Source of the DNA: Syntrophomonadaceae bacterium
Lineage (GTDB): Bacteria; Bacillota_B; Syntrophomonadia; Syntrophomonadales; Syntrophomonadaceae
NCBI GenBank assembly: GCA_030627145.1
Contig: DAOUSQ010000038.1
Location: forward strand, 1-8,004
Direction: 5' to 3'
DNA: 8,004 bases
Shown: piece after piece, positions 1-6,910 of the stretch
Layout of the letters: the number at the start of each line of letters is the position of its first letter
Numbering within the stretch: the stretch's first letter is position 1
Translations under genes and position numbers: made by a program
Notes under the pieces: generated by a model
What the model saw: the letters and a program-made list of their open reading frames with translations, nothing else
Told to the model about the DNA's origin: nothing
Databases searched by the model: none

Positions 1-30
1 ACCTTTCAAAACCGCATTTCTATTTACAAA

Positions 31-106
<76 letters not shown>

Positions 107-170
107 TTGAGAACGTCCAATATTCAAAGCATCAACGTAAAAAGCCAATATGAATTTGACGTGCTGTACT

Positions 171-199
171 ATTGTATATTTATTTAGATATTATGTCAA
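171..199 (-). promoter_or_regulatory. Sigma-70-type promoter for tRNA-fMet
   Basis: On the minus strand there is a perfect -35 box TTGACA (199 down to 194), a 17-nt spacer and a -10 box TACAAT (176 down to 171). Transcription would start near 164, about 58 nt before the tRNA 5' end. Both boxes and the spacing are near consensus, as expected for a strongly expressed stable RNA. The rest of the 107-309 gap shows no other feature I can support. Confidence 0.8.
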
Positions 200-315
200 A
201 CCTGAATCCGTGACCAAACTATGCTAAAAGTACTCGAAATATCAAGCAAAACAGGGTAAAATAGAATAAATAGAGGTAAAACCTGTATTTAAAATATTCG
301 TCCGAGGTGTTGAGC

Positions 316-375
316 TTGAAATTTACGATTGAATATACCGACCTGGATATTACTCCAAGCTACAGAATTTTTTGA
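316..375 (+). pseudogene. Possible relic of an HPF/RaiA-type ribosome hibernation factor N-terminus
   Basis: A 19-codon reading frame starts at TTG 316, six bases after a GAGGTG ribosome-binding site (304-309), and ends at TGA 373-375. Its peptide, MKFTIEYTDLDITPSYRIF, aligns without gaps to the first residues of the HPF/YvyD family as I remember it (pattern MxxxIxGxNIEVTPALK), including the TP pair and the alternating hydrophobic beta-strand residues. Family members are about 100-190 residues long, so at most a start fragment survives. No continuation is visible in other frames before nth. The TGA overlaps a TTG at 372, and the frame ends just before the nth ribosome-binding site. It could instead be a short leader peptide or a chance frame; the match is too short to be certain. 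Confidence 0.3.
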
Positions 376-378
376 GAC

Positions 379-385
379 CGAGGTG
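379..385 (+). promoter_or_regulatory. Ribosome-binding site that selects the nth start
   Basis: CGAGGTG at 379-385 lies ten bases before GTG 396. The in-frame TTG at 372 lies upstream of this site and has no comparable purine-rich site of its own, so this motif favours the GTG start. Confidence 0.6.
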
Positions 386-395
386 TAAGTCCCTG

Positions 396-1025
396 GTGAA
401 AAAAAGAGAAAAAAGTTTAATGATATTAGAAGCATTACAATCGCAGTACCCGGATGCTGGTACTATGCTTGATTATGGATCGATTTTTGAACTGGTACTG
501 GCAGTACTGTTATCTGCTCAAAGTACTGACAAACAAGTTAACCGGGTTACAAGGGAACTTTTCAAAAGGTACAATACACCAGGTGATTTTGCCAGAATAG
601 ATTTATCTGAACTGAAAGAAATGATAAGGGGAGTCGGACTGTACAGGAACAAGGCCGAAAACATTAAAAAGCTATCAATAATGCTCATGGAAGAATTCAA
701 TGGGCAGATACCACAGGATTTTGATTCTCTTATGCGTCTGCCAGGCATAGGTAGAAAATCAGCCAATGTTATACTCTCGGTTGGTTTTAATAAACCGGGC
801 CTGGGAGTGGATACCCACGTACACCGGGTAGCAAATAGACTTGGCCTTGTAACAGAAAACAGACCTGAAAAAACAGAATTTAAACTCAAAAGACTTCTGC
901 CTGAAGAAAAATGGGGACAGGCCCATTATTTATTGATATATCACGGGCGAAGTGTATGCAGGGCTCGAAAACCTGAATGTAATAAATGTGTTGTAGAAGA
1001 GTTATGTAAAAAGATTATTATATAA
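396..1025 (+). CDS. nth: Endonuclease III (DNA glycosylase/AP lyase)
   Basis: This is the base-excision repair enzyme that removes oxidised pyrimidines and cleaves the resulting abasic site. From the GTG start it is 209 residues, close to the E. coli protein (211). The helix-hairpin-helix is LPGIGRKSAN (residues 115-124), with the catalytic lysine at 121, and the catalytic aspartate is D139 in VDTH. These are each one residue off the E. coli positions K120 and D138, which supports this start over the in-frame TTG at 372. The C-terminal [4Fe-4S] cluster ligands are intact as C-X6-C-X2-C-X5-C (188, 195, 198, 204). The N-terminal VLAVLLSAQSTDKQVN segment is typical of the family. The nearest plus-strand gene is over 600 bp downstream, so it appears to be monocistronic. 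I see no convincing promoter or terminator for it. Confidence 0.95.
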   Translation: MKKREKSLMILEALQSQYPDAGTMLDYGSIFELVLAVLLSAQSTDKQVNRVTRELFKRYNTPGDFARIDLSELKEMIRGVGLYRNKAENIKKLSIMLMEEFNGQIPQDFDSLMRLPGIGRKSANVILSVGFNKPGLGVDTHVHRVANRLGLVTENRPEKTEFKLKRLLPEEKWGQAHYLLIYHGRSVCRARKPECNKCVVEELCKKIII

Positions 1026-1139
1026 AAAACATGGTAATAATCAATGTGTATAGTTGTCTTCAGGTAAAGCTATATGCTAAAATTAAAAGCGATTTTTAAA
1101 AGAATATTTGATTCCACTGTGAAAAGTCCGTTATTATCT

Positions 1140-1171
1140 CTTCCCGGGGAGACTCCAGTCTCCCCGGGAAG
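1140..1171 (+). repeat. Perfect 15-bp-arm palindrome inside MITE copy 1
   Basis: The arm CTTCCCGGGGAGACT (1140-1154) is followed by CC and then its exact reverse complement (1157-1171). It would form a very stable GC-rich hairpin in RNA or a cruciform in DNA. No T-run follows, so it is not a standard intrinsic terminator, although it is the only strong hairpin between nth and the ileS leader. Confidence 0.85.
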
Positions 1172-1196
1172 CAGGATGCTAATTCTTCGGCATTTA

Positions 1197-1297
1197 ACGC
1201 GGAAGCTAAAGCATCCGCTACAGATAGTTTTGACGCGGAAGCTAAAGCATCTGCTACAGATAGTTTTGATGCGGAAGCTAAAGCATCTGCTACAGAT
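1197..1297 (+). repeat. Tandem 36-bp repeat, three units
   Basis: Units begin at 1197, 1233 and 1269, exactly 36 bp apart, and the third runs into the element's right arm. The shared core GCGGAAGCTAAAGCATCYGC is itself near-palindromic: GCGGA pairs with TCCGC, or with TCTGC using one G-U wobble, so each unit can form a small hairpin. Unit 1 has CCGC while units 2 and 3 have CTGC. Copy 2 of the element carries one unit (from 7499), so the number varies between copies. Confidence 0.9.
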
Positions 1298-1371
1298 TAA
1301 TATAGAAAAATTATAAAAGTTTTAGGTTTTTGCAGGGAAATCAATATTTTAATTTCATATACATGTGGGTT

Positions 1372-1607
1372 GTGAACGGGACAGTAGTCGAAAAATAAGG
1401 TTTGAAAGCGAGTTCGGATAAGGTGAAAGCCGGGCACCGTTTTTCGTATGAAGATCACCCGGGAGCCTTTTAATTCGAACAGCTATAGGATCAGTAGGAT
1501 TGAACGTTACTTGCGTTACAAAGTTTTGAGTGGCACTCCACACGGAGTGTTAACAGGGTGGTACCGCGGAAGAATACCTTTCGTCCCTTGGGACAAAGGT
1601 GTTTTTT
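1372..1607 (+). promoter_or_regulatory. T-box riboswitch leader, isoleucine-specific
   Basis: The diagnostic T-box AGGGTGGTACCGCGG lies at 1555-1569. Its TGGT (1559-1562) is complementary to the ACCA end of an uncharged tRNA with discriminator A. The base of Stem I is formed approximately by AACG (1375-1378) and CGTT (1505-1508); an AGTA loop-E-like motif is at 1382-1385, and the likely specifier codon ATC (Ile) is at 1490-1492. A short hairpin CACTCC/GGAGTG (1534-1549) looks like Stem III. GTCCCT (1583-1588) can pair with AGGG of the T-box (antiterminator) or with GGGAC (terminator). Uncharged tRNA-Ile should therefore promote readthrough into ileS. The specifier assignment rests on its position and on the downstream gene. 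Confidence 0.93.
1576..1607 (+). terminator. T-box-controlled intrinsic terminator
   Basis: ACCTTTCGTCCC (1576-1587) pairs with GGGACAAAGGT (1590-1600) with one bulged base, and is followed by a run of six T (1602-1607). It competes with the antiterminator for GTCCCT and ends the leader 60 bp before the ileS start. Confidence 0.88.
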
Positions 1608-1667
1608 AATTTAATAGATTGAACGGGTATAAAAAAATAAAAAATTAATATAATGAGGTGTATTAAA

Positions 1668-4451
1668 ATGGCCAAAGGCAAATATGATGGTACATTAAAT
1701 CTTCCCAGGACCGATTTTCCCATGAGAGCAAATCTTCCCAAAAGAGAACCAGAGATAGAGGCATTCTGGGAAAATAATGACATATACCACAGGGTACAGG
1801 AAAAAAATAATGGCAGGCCAATGTTCATATTACATGATGGGCCTCCCTATGCCAATGGGGATATTCATCTTGGGCATACCTTAAATAAGGTTTTAAAAGA
1901 TATAATTGTTAAACATAAATCCATGACAGGGTTTAATTCTCCATATGTCCCGGGGTGGGATACCCATGGACTGCCTATTGAGCAGCAGGCAATCAAAAAC
2001 ATGGGACTTGACCGCCATAGAACTGATGTAGTGGAATTCAGAAAACATTGTAAAGAATATGCACTTAAATATGTGGATATCCAGAGAGAACAATTTAAAC
2101 GGTTGGGAGTTCGGGGAGATTGGGATAATCCTTACATAACCCTGGCGCCTGAATTTGAGGCAGTTCAGGTCAAGGTTTTTGGAGAAATGGCCCAAAAAGG
2201 TTACATTTATAAAGGACTTAAACCGGTTTACTGGTGCGGCAGCTGTGAGACTGCTCTGGCAGAAGCAGAAGTCGAATATGGTGATAAAGTATCTCCTTCA
2301 ATATATGTAAAATTCTCTATTAAAGATGGTAAAGGCTTAATACCAGAAGATGCCTTTATTATTATCTGGACCACCACACCGTGGACTATACCAGCTAATA
2401 CAGGTATTTCAATTCATCCGGATTTTGACTATGTACTGGTCGAAGTTTCAGGAGAAAAATACCTGGTAGCCAGGGGACTGCTTAAAGAAGTAAGCAGTGA
2501 ACTCGACTGGAATGAATATGAGATAATTAAGGAATATAAAGGGAAAGAACTGGACAGGGTGGTTTGCAGGCATCCCTTCTTTGAGCGCGATTCTCTTGTT
2601 ATCCTGGGTACACATGTAACACTCGAAGCGGGTACCGGATGTGTTCATACAGCCCCCGGTCACGGTGAGGACGATTTTTATGCCGGGCAGGAATATGGCC
2701 TTGAAATAATATCTCCAATAGATGACAGTGGGAAATTTACCAGTGAAGCCGGAAAATTTGAAGGCTTATATGTTCATGATGCCAATGAGGAAGTAATTAA
2801 AGAGCTAAATGACAGGGGAGTGCTGCTTAAACAATCAAATTACGAGCACCAGTATCCACACTGCTGGAGGTGTAAGAATCCCATCATTTTCCGGGCAACT
2901 GAACAGTGGTTTGCTTCTATTGATGGTTTTCGCCAGGAAGCTTTAAATGCCATTGATAGTGTTAGATGGATACCTGCCTGGGGACATGAAAGAATATATA
3001 ATATGGTAAGAGACCGTAGAGATTGGTGTATTTCCCGGCAGCGGACCTGGGGAGTTCCTATTCCAATATTCTATTGTGAGTCATGTGGTAAAGCTATTAT
3101 TAATGATGAGACTATAGAGAAAGTCAGTAAACTTTTTGCAGAACATGGTTCTGATATATGGTTTATCAAGGAAGCAAAAGATTTGTTGCCTGAAGGGTTC
3201 AAGTGTGAAAACTGTGGTGGAGATGAATTCCGTAAAGAAAGCGACATAATGGATGTGTGGTTTGATTCTGGATCGAGTCATATGGCTGTATTAGAAACCC
3301 GTGATGATTTAAGGTGGCCGTCAGAAATGTACCTTGAGGGAAGCGACCAGCACAGGGGTTGGTTTAATTCTTCACTGTCCACATCGGTTGCAGTAAGAGG
3401 TGTAGCACCTTATAAAAATGTTCTAACCCATGGATTTGTGGTAGATGAAGAGGGCCGGAAAATGTCCAAATCACTGGGCAATGTTATTGATCCCCTTAAA
3501 CTTATTAAAGAGATGGGGGCAGATATTCTACGCCTGTGGGTGGCCTCTGCTGATTACCGGAACGATGTATCTGTATCAAAAAATATTATTAGACAGAGTG
3601 CTGAAGCATATCGCAAGATAAGAAATACATGCAGGTTTATTCTGAGCAATCTGTTTGACTTTGACCCCGATAAAGAAAGAATAGAATATGAAAAACTTAC
3701 TGAACTTGATAAATGGGTACTGCAGAAACTGGATAAGCTCGTTAGAAGGGTGAATAAAGCATATGACGATTATGAATTTCATGTAGTATTCCATTCAGTT
3801 CATAATTTCTGTACTGTTGAACTCAGCAACATATATTTTGATATATTAAAAGATAAGCTTTATTGTTCCCACCCGGAAGATCCGGAGAGGAAAGCAGCAC
3901 AAACAGTACTTTATGAGTTGATTAACACCCTGGTAATTATGCTTACTCCGATCCTGGCTTTTACCAGTGAAGAAATCTGGAGCCATTTAAGAAAGGAAAA
4001 CCAACCAGAAAGTGTTCAATTAATGGATTTTGTTCAACCCAGAGACGAATATATCAATGATGAAATTGAAACCAGGATAGATAGGATACTTGAGGTTCGA
4101 GAAGTAGTAACAAAAGCTCTGGAAGAGGCACGGAGCAGGAAGGTAATAGGCCATTCACTGGGTGCCTGGGTGACTATTTATGCAGACCAGCAGTGGTTAG
4201 AGATATTAAACACTATGAAGCGTTTGGACAAAGTATTCATAGTCTCCAGGGCTGACCTGAAAAAGGCTGAAGAGCGCCCAGATGATGTTATGGAACTGGA
4301 GCAGGTACCGGGTATATGGGTTACAGTAAAAGGTGCCGAAGGAGATAAGTGTGAACGCTGCTGGGTGATTGATAGCTCAGTGGGTGAGAATGAAAAGTAT
4401 CCTACTTTATGTGCGAGGTGTGCCCGGGTAGTCGAAGAATTAGAGGGATAG
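1668..4451 (+). CDS. ileS: Isoleucyl-tRNA synthetase (class I)
   Basis: This cytoplasmic enzyme charges tRNA-Ile and edits misactivated valine. It is 927 residues long, a normal bacterial length. The start is ATG 1668, seven bases after GAGGTG (1655-1660); the in-frame ATG at 1653 overlaps that site and is rejected. Visible motifs are the class I HIGH signature in PPYANGDIHLGH (59-70), the CP1 editing domain with WTTTPWTIPAN (234-244) and GTGCVHTAPGHGEDDF (322-337), and KMSKS at 598-602. Two CxxC pairs (CESC and CENC) lie between the editing domain and KMSKS. The C-terminal zinc site is CERC (895-898) with CARC (915-918). The rest of the C-terminal part matches an anticodon-binding helical domain. 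It is controlled by the T-box leader and is followed 11 bp later by the ACT gene. No truncation or lost motif is seen. Confidence 0.98.
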   Translation: MAKGKYDGTLNLPRTDFPMRANLPKREPEIEAFWENNDIYHRVQEKNNGRPMFILHDGPPYANGDIHLGHTLNKVLKDIIVKHKSMTGFNSPYVPGWDTHGLPIEQQAIKNMGLDRHRTDVVEFRKHCKEYALKYVDIQREQFKRLGVRGDWDNPYITLAPEFEAVQVKVFGEMAQKGYIYKGLKPVYWCGSCETALAEAEVEYGDKVSPSIYVKFSIKDGKGLIPEDAFIIIWTTTPWTIPANTGISIHPDFDYVLVEVSGEKYLVARGLLKEVSSELDWNEYEIIKEYKGKELDRVVCRHPFFERDSLVILGTHVTLEAGTGCVHTAPGHGEDDFYAGQEYGLEIISPIDDSGKFTSEAGKFEGLYVHDANEEVIKELNDRGVLLKQSNYEHQYPHCWRCKNPIIFRATEQWFASIDGFRQEALNAIDSVRWIPAWGHERIYNMVRDRRDWCISRQRTWGVPIPIFYCESCGKAIINDETIEKVSKLFAEHGSDIWFIKEAKDLLPEGFKCENCGGDEFRKESDIMDVWFDSGSSHMAVLETRDDLRWPSEMYLEGSDQHRGWFNSSLSTSVAVRGVAPYKNVLTHGFVVDEEGRKMSKSLGNVIDPLKLIKEMGADILRLWVASADYRNDVSVSKNIIRQSAEAYRKIRNTCRFILSNLFDFDPDKERIEYEKLTELDKWVLQKLDKLVRRVNKAYDDYEFHVVFHSVHNFCTVELSNIYFDILKDKLYCSHPEDPERKAAQTVLYELINTLVIMLTPILAFTSEEIWSHLRKENQPESVQLMDFVQPRDEYINDEIETRIDRILEVREVVTKALEEARSRKVIGHSLGAWVTIYADQQWLEILNTMKRLDKVFIVSRADLKKAEERPDDVMELEQVPGIWVTVKGAEGDKCERCWVIDSSVGENEKYPTLCARCARVVEELEG

Positions 4452-4457
4452 GAGGGG
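4450..4457 (+). promoter_or_regulatory. Ribosome-binding site overlapping the ileS stop codon
   Basis: AGGAGGGG at 4450-4457 shares two bases with the ileS stop (4449-4451) and sits five bases before GTG 4463. It fixes the start of the ACT gene, rejecting an upstream in-frame GTG at 4409 inside ileS, and indicates translation from the ileS message. Confidence 0.85.
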
Positions 4458-4462
4458 CAGGT

Positions 4463-4744
4463 GTGGAAGAAGGGAAACGCCTGATAATAACAGTTCTGGG
4501 TCATGATAGAGTGGGGATAATTGCCACGATATCTAATGTTCTTGCTGATGCAAATATCAACATTCTTGATATCAGCCAGACTATATTGCAGGGATTTTTT
4601 ACCATGGTAATGGTTGTTGATAGTTCATCAAGTAAGATTGATATTGTTGAACTCAGGGAAGTATTAAAGCAAAAAGGTAGGGAAATGGAGCTTCAAATAA
4701 CTGTTCAGCATGAAGACATTTTTAAATTTATGCATAGAATCTAA
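4463..4744 (+). CDS. ACT-domain regulatory protein, UPF0237 (GcvR-like) family
   Basis: This is a 93-residue protein consisting essentially of one ACT domain. The segment ITVLGHDRVGIIATISNVLA (9-28) followed by NINILDISQTILQGFFTMVM (31-50) is the UPF0237 signature; the DRVGI turn is the usual ligand-binding region of ACT folds. ACT domains typically bind amino acids or similar small ligands and act as dimers; the ligand here is not known. In many Firmicutes this gene sits directly before the PFL-like UPF0210 gene, as here, but the exact role of the pair is not established. Here it starts 11 bp after ileS, with its ribosome-binding site over the ileS stop. It is therefore probably co-transcribed with ileS and responsive to isoleucine-tRNA charging through the T-box. 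A terminator follows the gene. Confidence 0.93.
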   Translation: MEEGKRLIITVLGHDRVGIIATISNVLADANINILDISQTILQGFFTMVMVVDSSSSKIDIVELREVLKQKGREMELQITVQHEDIFKFMHRI

Positions 4745-4783
4745 ACAATCAATTGAGTCAATATAGGGCAGCTAAAAGCAGCA

Positions 4784-4808
4784 GGGGAAAGTTTACTTTC
4801 CCCTTTTT
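4784..4808 (+). terminator. Intrinsic terminator of the ileS-ACT transcript
   Basis: GGGGAAAG (4784-4791) pairs perfectly with CTTTCCCC (4796-4803) around a TTTA loop and is followed by five T (4804-4808). It lies 40 bp after the ACT stop codon and separates ileS-ACT from the UPF0210 gene. Confidence 0.88.
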
Positions 4809-4817
4809 ACTATAGGA

Positions 4818-4848
4818 TTGTTATTAAGATATTATTATCAGCTATAAA
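4818..4848 (+). promoter_or_regulatory. Weak candidate promoter for the UPF0210 gene
   Basis: TTGTTA (4818-4823) and TATAAA (4843-4848) are separated by 19 bases, slightly longer than ideal, between the terminator and the AAGGAG ribosome-binding site (4857-4862). A promoter is needed here if the terminator is efficient, but this assignment is tentative. Confidence 0.35.
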
Positions 4849-4869
4849 AATTTTAAAAGGAGTGTTATT

Positions 4870-6237
4870 ATGCCTTTTAGTATAAGTAAAGACGAAATTC
4901 TAGAAACGGTTCATATGCTACAGACAGAAAACTTGGATATCAGGACCATAACAATGGGAATTAATATACAGGACTGCAGGGGAACCAGTGGTAGTGCAAC
5001 AGGAACAAAAATTTACGATAAAATTCTTAAATATGCTAAGGACCTGGTTAAAGTTGGTGATGGTATTGAGAAAGAGTATGGTATACCTATAATTAATAAG
5101 CGGATATCAATAACTCCGGTTTCAATGGTTGCAGATGGTCTAAATAGGGATGATATGATTGAAATCGGGAAATATCTTGAAAAAGCTGCACAAGAAGTCG
5201 GAGTGAATTTCTTAGGAGGATTTTCTGCTCTGGTACATAAAGGTTTTACCCGGGGAGATACGGCTTTAATAGATGCTATTCCCGAGGTTATGTCGACTAC
5301 CGAGCGGGTTTGTTCTTCGGTTAACGTTGGCACTACGAAATCCGGTATTAATATGGATGCAGTATATAAAATGGGTAGAATTATAAAACAAACGGCTGAA
5401 TTAACTGGTGAAAAAGACGGTTTGGGTTGTGCTAAACTGGTTGTTTTTTGTAACGCAGTAGAAGATAATCCTTTTATGGCAGGTGCTTTTCATGGGCCCG
5501 GGGAACCCGAATCTACATTAAATATAGGAATAAGTGGTCCAGGGGTAGTGTTAAATGCAGTAAAAAAATATCCGGATATAGAATTTGGTGAACTGGCTAA
5601 TATAATTAAGAACACTTCCTTTAAAATAACCCGTACAGGTGAATTGGTGGGCAGAACGGCATCAAAAAGGTTGGGTGTTCCTTTTGGAATAGTAGACCTG
5701 TCACTGGCGCCTACCCCTGCTGTAGGAGACAGTATAGCAGATATATTTGAAGCAATGGGATTGGAAAGGGCAGGTACACATGGAACTACTGCTGCACTGG
5801 CAATGTTAAATGATGCGGTAAAAAAAGGTGGAGCAATGGCCTCTTCTTATGTGGGTGGTCTTTCCGGGGCATTTATTCCCGTAAGTGAAGACGCAGGGAT
5901 GATCGATGCGGTAGCAGCTGGAGCTATGTCAATAGATAAACTTGAAGCTATGACATGTGTCTGTTCTGTCGGACTGGATATGATAGCGGTACCGGGAGAT
6001 ACTCCGGCTGATACAATTTCAGCTATAATTGCCGATGAAGCTGCTATAGGAATGATAAACAGAAAAACTACTGCGGTAAGAATAATCCCGGCACCAGGTA
6101 AAAAAGATGGCGATTGGGTTGAGTTTGGAGGGCTCCTGGGGCGTGCACCAGTAATGAAAGTAAACCAGTATTCATCAGCAAAATTTGTTGGACGTAAAGG
6201 CAGAATACCGGCTCCAATACATTCATTAAATAACTAA
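4870..6237 (+). CDS. PFL-like UPF0210 (DUF711) family protein
   Basis: This 455-residue protein matches the UPF0210/DUF711 family (often labelled PFL family protein) over its whole length. The start is ATG 4870, seven bases after AAGGAG. Family-typical stretches include the N-terminal [19 protein letters not shown], the segment [40 protein letters not shown] near the middle, and [20 protein letters not shown] near residue 365. The family is related in fold to pyruvate formate-lyase. I see no C-terminal glycyl-radical RVxGY-type motif, so it should not be called a formate acetyltransferase. Its reaction is unknown to me. It is a usual partner of the preceding ACT gene, but a terminator and a 125-bp gap lie between them here. 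No terminator is evident downstream. Confidence 0.92.
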   Translation: MPFSISKDEILETVHMLQTENLDIRTITMGINIQDCRGTSGSATGTKIYDKILKYAKDLVKVGDGIEKEYGIPIINKRISITPVSMVADGLNRDDMIEIGKYLEKAAQEVGVNFLGGFSALVHKGFTRGDTALIDAIPEVMSTTERVCSSVNVGTTKSGINMDAVYKMGRIIKQTAELTGEKDGLGCAKLVVFCNAVEDNPFMAGAFHGPGEPESTLNIGISGPGVVLNAVKKYPDIEFGELANIIKNTSFKITRTGELVGRTASKRLGVPFGIVDLSLAPTPAVGDSIADIFEAMGLERAGTHGTTAALAMLNDAVKKGGAMASSYVGGLSGAFIPVSEDAGMIDAVAAGAMSIDKLEAMTCVCSVGLDMIAVPGDTPADTISAIIADEAAIGMINRKTTAVRIIPAPGKKDGDWVEFGGLLGRAPVMKVNQYSSAKFVGRKGRIPAPIHSLNN

Positions 6238-6548
6238 ATCGATGGTACTGTAGCTTAATTAAACTATAATTTTACTATAATATGGTTGGAAGTTTACAAT
6301 TATTCAGTATTATTTAAGACACCCAGGCGTTTATTATCTATGGTGAAATATGCTATATCTTACAGAAATTTCATCTGCAAGATTAAAGAATAATAACTTG
6401 ATACGGTGGAGTTCTGTAGTGTAATTACGAATTGTATTGACATAATAATCGACTCATTCAAAAAAATTTACATACGGCAGTATAAAAACAGGTATTTAAG
6501 AATGAGTATTTGGAATAATATTAATATAGAAACCGGAGGAGAATTACT
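6238..6548 (+). other. 311-bp intergenic gap before the DUF5665 gene
   Basis: The gap is AT-rich. Two TATAAT hexamers (6265-6270 and 6276-6281) lack good -35 boxes. A perfect TTGACA (6437-6442) lacks a -10 box at the right distance. The DUF5665-TraR pair presumably starts in this gap, but I cannot place its promoter. A possible DUF5665-related fragment lies at 6286-6393. The open frame at 6406-6600 has no ribosome-binding site and overlaps the real gene, so it is not called. Confidence 0.5.
6286..6393 (+). pseudogene. Possible decayed fragment of a DUF5665 gene
   Basis: The 35-codon frame from TTG 6286 to TAA 6391-6393 aligns without gaps to residues 31-59 of the intact DUF5665 protein downstream. 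By my count 9 of 29 residues are identical, including PRRL and a later A...R.F pattern. The DNA for PRRL shares 14 identical bases, CCCAGGCGTTTATT, at 6322-6335 and 6675-6688. There is no clear ribosome-binding site and no membrane segment. It may be the worn remains of a partial duplication, or a coincidence around one short match. Confidence 0.22.
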
Positions 6549-6899
6549 GTGCAAAAGGAGACAGGACCGGTTGAAAAAAACAGGTATCTTAAAGAACTGA
6601 ATCATAAAGTAGATAAAATATCGTTAAATATGGAAAAACTAGGGATTGCAGAATATATTGAAATGCTTAATAATCCCAGGCGTTTATTCTATATAAATTT
6701 CTGGGCAGGAATAGCCCGTGGATTCGGAATGGCTATAGGATTTACTATACTGGCAGCTATAGTAATATACATACTACAGAAAATGATTATTTTAAATGTA
6801 CCGTTAATTGGTGATTTCATAGCTGATATTGTTGAAATTGTCCAGAACCAGCTAAAAGTTGGAGGAACGGTTTTCAAATCAACTGGTGGAAAGATATGA
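6549..6899 (+). CDS. DUF5665 family membrane protein
   Basis: This is a 116-residue protein of the DUF5665 family, whose function is unknown. The start is GTG 6549, seven bases after GGAGGAG (6535-6541). Residues 1-40 are charged and look helical. The conserved core is EMLNNPRRLFYINFWAG (38-54), followed by a hydrophobic segment of about 25 residues (roughly 53-77, AGIARGFG through IYILQ), consistent with one membrane span. A second, amphipathic stretch NVPLIGDFIADIVEIVQ (83-99) follows. The TraR/DksA-like gene starts 11 bp downstream, with its ribosome-binding site over this gene's stop, so the two are probably co-expressed and translationally coupled. No catalytic motif is visible. Confidence 0.85.
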   Translation: MQKETGPVEKNRYLKELNHKVDKISLNMEKLGIAEYIEMLNNPRRLFYINFWAGIARGFGMAIGFTILAAIVIYILQKMIILNVPLIGDFIADIVEIVQNQLKVGGTVFKSTGGKI

Positions 6900-6904
6900 G
6901 GTGG
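6898..6904 (+). promoter_or_regulatory. Ribosome-binding site overlapping the DUF5665 stop
   Basis: GAGGTGG at 6898-6904 overlaps the TGA stop (6897-6899) and sits six bases before TTG 6911. It supports the rare TTG start and coupling of the two genes. Confidence 0.75.
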
Positions 6905-6910
6905 TAGTAA

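Larger units (their letters stand above)
1109..1343 (+). mobile_element. MITE-like element, copy 1 (235 bp, non-coding)
   Basis: This copy is homologous to 7411-7572. Its left end TGATTCCACTGTGAAAA and the reverse complement of its right end, TGATTTCCCTGCAAAAA, form imperfect terminal inverted repeats (13 of 17 positions). The element is flanked by the direct repeat ATATT (1104-1108 and 1344-1348), which resembles a target-site duplication. The left 29 bases differ from copy 2 at one position, and the right-hand roughly 48 bases at two. Inside are a 15-bp-arm palindrome and three tandem 36-bp units, where copy 2 has one. No transposase is encoded. The open frame across it (1074-1316) is only a by-product of the 36-bp periodicity. 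It ends 28 bp before the T-box leader of ileS. Confidence 0.75.

Noticed and set aside
518..889. Minus-strand open frames opposite nth, ileS, UPF0210 and the small genes
   Set aside because: They are antisense shadows of clearly recognised plus-strand genes, without ribosome-binding sites or recognisable products.
1197..1297. CRISPR-like array, because of the 36-bp periodicity
   Set aside because: The whole 36-bp period repeats with almost no change, so there are no differing spacers between repeats. There are no cas genes, and the units lie inside a dispersed element.
1074..1316. Open frame of 80 codons with 12-residue repeats on the plus strand
   Set aside because: It spans the palindrome and the 36-bp tandem units of the mobile element. 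The repeated peptide is a by-product of a period divisible by three, copy 2 does not preserve the frame, and there is no convincing ribosome-binding site.
1653..1667. Upstream ATG as the ileS start
   Set aside because: This ATG overlaps the GAGGTG ribosome-binding site that is ideally placed for ATG 1668, and the family N-terminus fits the later start.
4870..6237. Calling the UPF0210 gene pyruvate formate-lyase
   Set aside because: It is much shorter than pyruvate formate-lyase and lacks the C-terminal glycyl-radical motif; only the fold is shared by the family.
6342..6375. Hairpin (GGTGAAAT with ATTTCATC) as a terminator after the UPF0210 gene
   Set aside because: The stem is short with a large loop and is not followed by a T-run.
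6437..6465. Promoter at the perfect TTGACA in the gap before the DUF5665 gene
   Set aside because: The bases 16-18 positions downstream are a run of A with no -10-like hexamer.
6406..6600. 64-codon open frame before the DUF5665 gene
   Set aside because: It has no ribosome-binding site, overlaps the well-supported GTG start and ribosome-binding site of the DUF5665 gene, and its translation resembles no family I know.
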